Shown here: piece by piece, positions 5,916 through 10,755 of the stretch
How positions within the stretch are numbered: the stretch's first letter is position 1
How the letters are laid out: each line of letters begins with the position of its first letter
NCBI GenBank assembly: GCA_023386395.1
Contig: JAEWJV010000411.1
Coordinates: 1 to 10,755 of the forward strand
DNA length: 10,755 bases
Reading direction: 5' to 3'
DNA from: Bacteroidota bacterium
GTDB lineage: Bacteria > Bacteroidota > Bacteroidia > Chitinophagales > Chitinophagaceae
Translations under genes and position numbers: made by a program
Notes under the pieces: model-generated
Told to the model about the DNA's origin: nothing
Seen by the model: the letters and a program-made list of their open reading frames with translations, nothing else
Database searches by the model: none

Positions 5916-7556
5916 TTGAAAACAAAAGATACTATATTATTAAAAGCAAACCCGGATAATACCCGGCGGTCAACTATTTTTTTTCAGCCGAAACAGGCTA
6001 ATGCTTCAGGCGGGCTTACTATTAATCAGCCCAACGATGCTTACGAGCAGGAAGCCGATGCGGTTGCCGATAAAGTAATGCGCATGCCTGATACTTCCGT
6101 CAACAATAATTCATTCTTCAAACCGGCTATTACCTCCATACAACGCAAATGCGCACATTGCGAAGAAGAGGAAAAGCATGTACAGCGAAAAGCAGATACT
6201 AATTCAGTAATGGTGCCTGATGAAAACGCGAATTATATAAATTCACTTTCGGGCGGAAGTGCTTTAAGTAATAAAGATAAAAGCTTTTTTGGAGCGAGGA
6301 TTGGGTACGATTTTTCGAATGTAAAAATCCATACAGATTCAAACGCAGTAAAATCGGCACAAAGCATGAATGCCCTTGCTTATACTTCAGGCAATAACAT
6401 TGTTTTTGGCAGTGGCCAGTATTTGCCGGGTACAGAAAAAGGTAAACATTTGCTGGCGCATGAGCTTACACATGTAGTGCAGCAATCTCAAAATACCCTT
6501 CCGCATATTCAACGTCAGCCCGATGAAACAAATGAAGTACCAAAGAATGAAGTAGTTGAAAAATTAGAGAATGATACTTTATTCAAAAAGCTGGAAAAGA
6601 AAATAAAGGATGAAATAAAAGATGCTATTAAAACTGCACCTGAAAAAATAACGCAGGCCGTACTTGAAAAAATCATTGATACAACAGTTACAGACCCTCA
6701 ATATAAAGAAGGCCTGAAAAAAGCCACTGAGGCAATTATTAAAACCATTACAGGAAAGAAAACCGTTTCAACAAGCAAATGCGATGCTATTCCCGGTTAT
6801 CATGAAGGCGGGTCTACAGACTTTAAAGGTCAGTGTTGTTCAGGCACCATTGAAAGCGCTCAAAGTTGTTGCCCGAAAGATAAGTTTGCACCTAATAATT
6901 TAAATTATAATTGCTGCAAGGCTGATGAATTTGTGAATGGAGAAGGTAAATGCGAAAAGCAACCTTCTGTAGATATAGACACTATTTGTATTCCGCCGGG
7001 CAAAAAGGATTCACTGGGTAAATGTTGCATGCCGCCATTTGAAGTGATTGATGGAGCCTGTTCTTCGCCTCCGCAAAAGGAACCGGAATCTCCGTCTTCA
7101 TTCAGTTTAAATTTCAGGCTGGGTGTTATTGATGATTATACCATTAATGAATCAACCCTCAACAGCCGGCAACAGCCACATTTTGATGAAATAAAAAAAC
7201 AAATACATCAGTTTATGGAAGCATGCCCTGCAAGTGCTGTTTCCATTACTGGGTTTGCAGATAAACCGGGCACAGAAGAATACAACCAGGATATAGGGCA
7301 ACGTCGTGCCGACTATATAAAAATGTTGATTCAGTTAGACCTGGTAAGCGTAAATCCCGGTGGTATAGCTCCATTGATCTTTACAAAATCTGAAGGGGAA
7401 AATAACCCGGTTGATGTAAAAGCAGGAGAGCGTTATTCGGCAGCAAACAGGAGAGTAGAAATTGAATTTAATTCTTTATGCCCATCACTTGGCAAGCCGG
7501 TTGAAAAAAATACCGGCGACATATTCTTTAAACCAAAGCCATTTTTTAATTTTTAA
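5916..7556 (+). CDS. eCIS_core (DUF4157) cargo protein with Cys-rich and OmpA-like domains
   Basis: 546 residues from a TTG start. An in-frame TAA at 5907-5909 rules out a longer frame, and TTG leaves 21 residues before FFQP, as in the paralogues. Leader at 22-86 with a six-residue insertion (ANASGG) between FFQP and NQPND; FFKP 67-70; eCIS_core about 107-190 with HELTH 182-186; IQR 198-200. The payload has three parts. Residues 213-283 are a Lys/Glu-rich amphipathic helical region. Residues 289-382 hold twelve Cys including four CC pairs, with a repeated D-x-x-G-x-CC pattern. Residues about 396-520 are an OmpA-like domain: ITGFADKPGTEEYNQDIGQRRADYI is split here as ITGFADKPGTEEYN and GQRRADYIKML, ending in AANRRVEIEF. 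OmpA-like domains bind peptidoglycan, so this may anchor to or target a cell wall. The extreme C-terminus repeats the leader motif as DIFFKPKPFFNF. No signal peptide is seen despite the Cys-rich part. Confidence 0.87.
   Translation: MKTKDTILLKANPDNTRRSTIFFQPKQANASGGLTINQPNDAYEQEADAVADKVMRMPDTSVNNNSFFKPAITSIQRKCAHCEEEEKHVQRKADTNSVMVPDENANYINSLSGGSALSNKDKSFFGARIGYDFSNVKIHTDSNAVKSAQSMNALAYTSGNNIVFGSGQYLPGTEKGKHLLAHELTHVVQQSQNTLPHIQRQPDETNEVPKNEVVEKLENDTLFKKLEKKIKDEIKDAIKTAPEKITQAVLEKIIDTTVTDPQYKEGLKKATEAIIKTITGKKTVSTSKCDAIPGYHEGGSTDFKGQCCSGTIESAQSCCPKDKFAPNNLNYNCCKADEFVNGEGKCEKQPSVDIDTICIPPGKKDSLGKCCMPPFEVIDGACSSPPQKEPESPSSFSLNFRLGVIDDYTINESTLNSRQQPHFDEIKKQIHQFMEACPASAVSITGFADKPGTEEYNQDIGQRRADYIKMLIQLDLVSVNPGGIAPLIFTKSEGENNPVDVKAGERYSAANRRVEIEFNSLCPSLGKPVEKNTGDIFFKPKPFFNF
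5979..6173 (+). repeat. cargo leader repeat, copy 4 (six-residue insertion)
   Basis: Contains an extra ANASGG-coding stretch after FFQPKQ and DAYEQEAD in place of DVYEQEAD. Bases 6057-6092 (36 bases) are identical to the corresponding part of copies 1 and 2. Confidence 0.83.
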
Positions 7557-7565
7557 TAGCTAACG

Positions 7566-9203
7566 ATGGTACAGACCAAAAATTTGCATAACAATAATGC
7601 AGCAACAGGTGTTCAGCCATTATCAAAGCAATCATTTTTTCAGCCTAAGCTTTCCATTAATCAGCCCAATGATATATATGAACAGGAAGCAGATGCGGTT
7701 GCAGATAAAGTAATGCGCACGCCTGATACCTCCATTAATAATAATTCATTCTTCAAACCGGCCATTACATCCATACAACGCAAATGTGCACACTGCGAAG
7801 AAGAAGAAAAGAAAATGCAGCAGAAAGAAATAAATGGCGATATAAATACTTCTGCTGAAACCGAAAACTATATCAATACACTTTCAGGAGGAAAGCAACT
7901 GGATGAAAAAACAAGAAGTTTTTTTGAACCAAGAATGGGCTTTGATTTCAATGATGTAAAAATTCATACAGATACTGCCGCTGCAAAATCTGCACATGCT
8001 GTAAATGCCCAGGCTTATACAACAGGCAACAATATTATTTTTAATGAAGGCAGGTTTAATCCTGAAACTGACAATGGCAAAAGATTATTAGGGCATGAAT
8101 TAACGCATGTAATTCAGCAAAAGAATGTGCAAGGCTTGCAGCGAAAAAACAGGTTACAACGGCGCGTATATCATGGCACCGATCATGCCGGTAATTATGA
8201 TATTGATACAAGCGCCTGCACCTTCAATTATAACCAGGATTGGTATTTTAATTTTGGTGCCGATGTTGTGGATACAAGCAGGAATTCTTACATGGCTTCA
8301 GCAGAACGGCAGGTGGAAACAGTATGGTCCCATAAACATCGAATAAAACCTGCTAATGAATCCTGCCCTTGTCATAATGATGGGTTTGATGCGGCCGTAG
8401 ATTTAAATACGCATGCAGAAGCAAGAGGAGGCAGGCATGGCTACAGCGTTGATGTAAATGATGAAGGCACCACCGGGTTTACTAACCAGCCTTCGCGGCA
8501 AATGACACTGGATACTACGCATGAAACGCCGGTTGATATGGGCAGCGGTTTAACCCAGCAAAGAATTGCACATGAATTCGGGCACACATTAGGTATAACG
8601 GATGAATATCATTGGTGGACGAGGCTGTGGAATAGTTTTGGCGCATCAGATCGCGAATCTATTATGCATTCGGGCGACGAAGTGCGGCCCAGGCATTACC
8701 AGCAGTTTGCCGATATAATCAATCTCGAAATACCGGAATGCAATTACAGTCCCGAAGGATTTTCTACAGCTTCATTGGCTAACCCGGTTGCAAGATTTGG
8801 TTTAACAACAGGCGCCTTGTTAAACGCTCCGGCTTTTGTTATTGGTTTGCATGTTGACAGGCGTTTGGGCAACGATGCTTTTCTCGGTTTGTTTTATCCG
8901 CGCCTTGGTTTTGATGCTTATTGGAACACAGAAACGGGCAGCGTGCTTTCAGGCCCTGCTATTGGCTTAAGTTTAAATCGTATAGCGCACCCGTTATTCC
9001 TCGATATTAATACCGGCGTTTTATTTGATCCGGGTAATCCCGGTCATCCGCCGCAGTTAAATATTCCGGCTTCACTCACCGTTGGTTTACGTGGAAATGG
9101 TTTCCAGGCCGGCGTAAATTATACTGCCATGTTTGATGTGCTGGACCGCGGTTCCTACAGCCACATTGTTGGAGTAAACTTATCATTTGATATCGGGAGA
9201 TAG
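7566..9203 (+). CDS. eCIS_core (DUF4157) cargo protein with metzincin-type zinc metalloprotease domain and barrel-like tail
   Basis: 545 residues. Leader at 24-81 (FFQP 24-27, FFKP 62-65, IQRKCAHC from 70), eCIS_core at about 102-185 (FFEP 119-122, HELTH 177-181), then LQRKNRLQRR at 191-200 as the junction. The payload has a second and better defined zinc site: AHEFGHTLGITDEY, with His336, Glu337, His340, Gly343 and Asp346. This is the HExxHxxGxxD form of the metzincin motif, in which Asp takes the place of the usual third His. SIMHSGDEV around Met367 supplies the expected Met-turn about 20 residues later. A Cys pair (CPC at 267-269) precedes it. Residues about 405-545 show repeated alternating hydrophobic segments with Gly and Asn turns, ending in HIVGVNLSFDIGR, which resembles an outer-membrane-type beta region. 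An active secreted or injected protease is likely; target unknown. The ATG is 9 bases after the previous stop. Confidence 0.89.
   Translation: MVQTKNLHNNNAATGVQPLSKQSFFQPKLSINQPNDIYEQEADAVADKVMRTPDTSINNNSFFKPAITSIQRKCAHCEEEEKKMQQKEINGDINTSAETENYINTLSGGKQLDEKTRSFFEPRMGFDFNDVKIHTDTAAAKSAHAVNAQAYTTGNNIIFNEGRFNPETDNGKRLLGHELTHVIQQKNVQGLQRKNRLQRRVYHGTDHAGNYDIDTSACTFNYNQDWYFNFGADVVDTSRNSYMASAERQVETVWSHKHRIKPANESCPCHNDGFDAAVDLNTHAEARGGRHGYSVDVNDEGTTGFTNQPSRQMTLDTTHETPVDMGSGLTQQRIAHEFGHTLGITDEYHWWTRLWNSFGASDRESIMHSGDEVRPRHYQQFADIINLEIPECNYSPEGFSTASLANPVARFGLTTGALLNAPAFVIGLHVDRRLGNDAFLGLFYPRLGFDAYWNTETGSVLSGPAIGLSLNRIAHPLFLDINTGVLFDPGNPGHPPQLNIPASLTVGLRGNGFQAGVNYTAMFDVLDRGSYSHIVGVNLSFDIGR
7635..7808 (+). 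repeat. cargo leader repeat, copy 5
   Basis: Encodes the full leader, with VMRTPDTS in place of VMRMPDPS. Its sequence from the FFKP region onward is nearly identical to copy 2. Confidence 0.85.
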
Positions 9204-9279
9204 TTGATAAGTTGATTGAGTTGAACAATTAATACGTTTGTGAGTTTAAGGGCACACGTTGAGCGGGGAAACGATCGGT
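9204..9279. other. convergent intergenic gap
   Basis: Separates the end of the cargo run from the end of the minus-strand glycosyltransferase gene. AGTTGA occurs three times at 9202, 9210 and 9219 at about 8-9 base spacing. A weak, mismatched pairing is possible between ACGTTTGTG near 9234 and CACACGT near 9253, but I cannot support a firm terminator. Confidence 0.35.
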
Positions 9280-10308
9280 TTATTTTATTATATCATTCAC
9301 TTTATCAATTATCCATTGCGGCGCAATCATGTGCATACAGGCCCAGTCACCGCGGTAGCAGGGCTTATTACCAAAAACAGAACAAGGCCTGCAATATAAA
9401 TTTGCCTGGATGGCATTGGTTGCATCCTGCCCAAAACCATAAAAACCGGCGAAAGGATGTGTGGCGCCCCAGATACTTATAACCGGAACACCATATAAAG
9501 AAGCAAGGTGCATATTGCCCGAATCCATACTTATCATTAAATCAAGGTGGCTGATGAGTATAAGCTCTTCTTTAAAAGACAACCTGCCGGCCATATTAAT
9601 AACGGTGGGATATATTTTTTGCCAGGCTTCGAATTGCATACGCTCATTGGTGCCGCCAAAAAGAAATATTATATGGTTACCGGCTGATAAAGCTGCAATA
9701 ACTTTCTCCATTTCTTCAATGGGATAAGTTTTTTCTTTGTGCTTGCCAAAAGGCGCTACGCCAATCTTTGTTTGATGACTGTTGGTTAATAATGCTTCAA
9801 TACTATTATTAACATCAAGCTTTATTCTTTCCCGTTTGTTTGAAAAATTTAGCGGGTAACCAAGCGCATTAAATACATCTGTATACCGCTGAAAGCTTGT
9901 GCGCAAGGGTTTCAATATTTTATTGTTTTTTCTTGTCAGCTCTTTTTTTTCTTCCCTGCCTTTATCTATAACCTTTACTTTTTTACCGGAAGCCTTAAAT
10001 AAAAAAGAAAGAACCTTGCTGCGCAACACATCATGCAGGTCTGCAACAGCCGTAATGTTTTCTATTTGCTTTAATTGATTAAAAAGTTTGACGAGGCCTG
10101 CAAAACCATTGTATTTACCATGAATATCTGCGCCAAAAAATGTAAGGCGGGGAATATCATCAAACAGCGCACTGAACTTTACATCAGAAACAAAAGTGAT
10201 AGTAAGTTGTGGATATTGCTGAAGCAACTGTTTTACAACCGGCACCGTCATTGCCACATCGCCCATTGCCGAAAACCGCATAACCAATAAATGCGCAGGT
10301 GTATTCAC
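9280..10308 (-). CDS. glycosyltransferase family 9 (heptosyltransferase-like)
   Basis: 342 residues, the normal length for GT9 (ADP-heptose:LPS heptosyltransferase family), which moves a sugar from a nucleotide donor onto the LPS core or a related envelope glycan on the inner face of the membrane. The N-terminus LLVMRFSAMGDVAMTVPVV at 7-25 is the classic GT9 acceptor-domain start. KIGVAPFGKHKEKTYP at 181-196 opens the donor-binding half. DLMISMDSGNMHLASLYG at 256-273 is the diagnostic DSGxMHLA motif, followed by GVPVISIWGATHP. The C-terminus carries four Cys (306, 309, 317, 324) in a C-x-PC...C...C arrangement. The start is GTG, because an in-frame TAA lies just upstream; the internal ATG at residue 10 would cut into the first strand. 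It begins 3 bases after the stop of the DUF4254 gene, so the two are probably cotranscribed. The exact sugar and acceptor cannot be told. Confidence 0.9.
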   Translation of the reverse strand: MNTPAHLLVMRFSAMGDVAMTVPVVKQLLQQYPQLTITFVSDVKFSALFDDIPRLTFFGADIHGKYNGFAGLVKLFNQLKQIENITAVADLHDVLRSKVLSFLFKASGKKVKVIDKGREEKKELTRKNNKILKPLRTSFQRYTDVFNALGYPLNFSNKRERIKLDVNNSIEALLTNSHQTKIGVAPFGKHKEKTYPIEEMEKVIAALSAGNHIIFLFGGTNERMQFEAWQKIYPTVINMAGRLSFKEELILISHLDLMISMDSGNMHLASLYGVPVISIWGATHPFAGFYGFGQDATNAIQANLYCRPCSVFGNKPCYRGDWACMHMIAPQWIIDKVNDIIK

Positions 10309-10311
10309 TGC

Positions 10312-10755
10312 TTAATTTTTGTTTGTATATAAAACAGGATTTAGAGAAGGGTCGTTATACATCTTCATCTGCTTATATACTTTCATATATTTTTTACCTT
10401 CTTCTATTTCCTGCAAAAGTTCATCAATAGCTGTGGAAAGATCAAGCTGCTGCTGTAAAAGAATATGCAGTTTATTGCTGCAGGCAAGCCGGTGTGCTTC
10501 CGTGGCATCAATTCTCTCAGCTTCCTGCTGCATGTGATAAATTTTAAGCATTAGAATCGAAAGCCTGTCGATAGCCCATGCCGGGCTTTCAGTATTAAAT
10601 TTTGCATCAGCCTGCACTTTAATATTTTTATATTTATCAAGGAAATAGCTGTCAATATATTCAACAAGATTGGTTCTTTCCTGGTTGGATTCGTCAATCC
10701 TTCTTTTGATTTTTAAAGCTGCTGCCGGGTCAATACTAGGATCGCGGATAATATC
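10312..10755 (-). CDS. DUF4254 family protein (partial, 5' end outside window)
   Basis: 147 residues visible; the frame stays open to the window edge, and the GTG at 10617 is internal. The visible part carries RRIDESNQERTNLVEYID (about 18-35 of the fragment), ESPAWAIDRLSILMLKIYHM (about 56-75), and a long helical tail ending in LYTNKN. I associate the ID-x-x-NQ-x-R-x-x-LVE-x-ID motif and the later IDRLSIL-x-LK-x-YHM motif with DUF4254, a family of about 200 residues with no known biochemical role. The protein looks fully helical and soluble. It is commonly a neighbour of GT9 genes in Bacteroidota, and here its stop lies 3 bases before the GTG of such a gene, so a role in envelope glycan assembly is plausible but unproven. 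Confidence 0.82.
   Translation of the reverse strand, partial: DIIRDPSIDPAAALKIKRRIDESNQERTNLVEYIDSYFLDKYKNIKVQADAKFNTESPAWAIDRLSILMLKIYHMQQEAERIDATEAHRLACSNKLHILLQQQLDLSTAIDELLQEIEEGKKYMKVYKQMKMYNDPSLNPVLYTNKN

Noticed and set aside
8125..8346. Plus-strand 73-residue frame
   Set aside because: Alternate frame inside the metzincin cargo gene; Met/Ile/Pro-rich low-complexity translation.
1453..9203. CRISPR-like repeat array
   Set aside because: The repeats are coding, over a kilobase apart and part of protein leaders, so not CRISPR.
9202..9224. Three AGTTGA copies as a regulatory repeat
   Set aside because: Too short, spacing is not exact (8 then 9 bases), and the first overlaps the stop codon; likely chance.
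9240..9727. Two plus-strand frames of 80 and 88 residues
   Set aside because: Mostly antisense to the GT9 gene, whose motifs are unmistakable on the minus strand.
10319..10537. Plus-strand 72-residue Cys/Ser-rich frame
   Set aside because: Antisense to the DUF4254 gene; its composition mirrors Gln/Glu/Ala codons of the real gene.

Overview
The window looks like a chromosomal segment from a Bacteroidota bacterium, probably of the Chitinophagaceae or a close relative. This is judged from moderate-to-low GC, A-rich start regions with few Shine-Dalgarno sites, the GT9 plus DUF4254 gene pair, and the protein style of the main gene family. The taxonomic call is inference only.

Positions 1-9203 hold a same-strand run of seven genes. 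Five of them (1453-2772, 3090-4622, 4706-5623, 5916-7556, 7566-9203) start with almost the same leader of about 60 residues: FFQP-x-x, NQPND-x-YEQEAD, AVADKVMR-x-PD, SFFKPAITS, QRKCA-x-CE. In four of the five the leader is followed by an eCIS_core (DUF4157) domain ending in HELTHV(V/I)QQ. Each protein then switches, just after a short [I/L]QR motif, to a C-terminal region unlike the others. The payloads are an uncharacterised beta/aromatic domain, an Ala/Gly-rich hydrophobic helical domain, a beta-type domain, a Lys-rich helix plus Cys-rich region plus OmpA-like domain, and a metzincin-type zinc protease with a barrel-like tail. The first gene enters from outside the window with only its C-terminal part visible (OmpA-like domain plus M35/aspzincin-type protease). 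It is probably another member. A 99-residue gene of unknown function sits between the first two complete members.

DUF4157 proteins are known cargo or toxin candidates of extracellular contractile injection systems (eCIS). The best reading is therefore a polymorphic cargo array: one conserved loading region joined to many different effectors. No eCIS sheath, tube, baseplate or ATPase gene is in the window, so the link to an injection particle rests on family knowledge. The member at 4706-5623 is especially informative, because it keeps the leader and the [I/L]QR junction but has no eCIS_core.

Positions 9280-10755 are an unrelated, convergent minus-strand pair: a DUF4254 protein (5' end outside the window) and a GT9 heptosyltransferase-like glycosyltransferase, likely part of a cell-envelope polysaccharide or LPS locus. 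The 292-base gap at 5624-5915 holds two short open frames that may be payload debris or a misread start.
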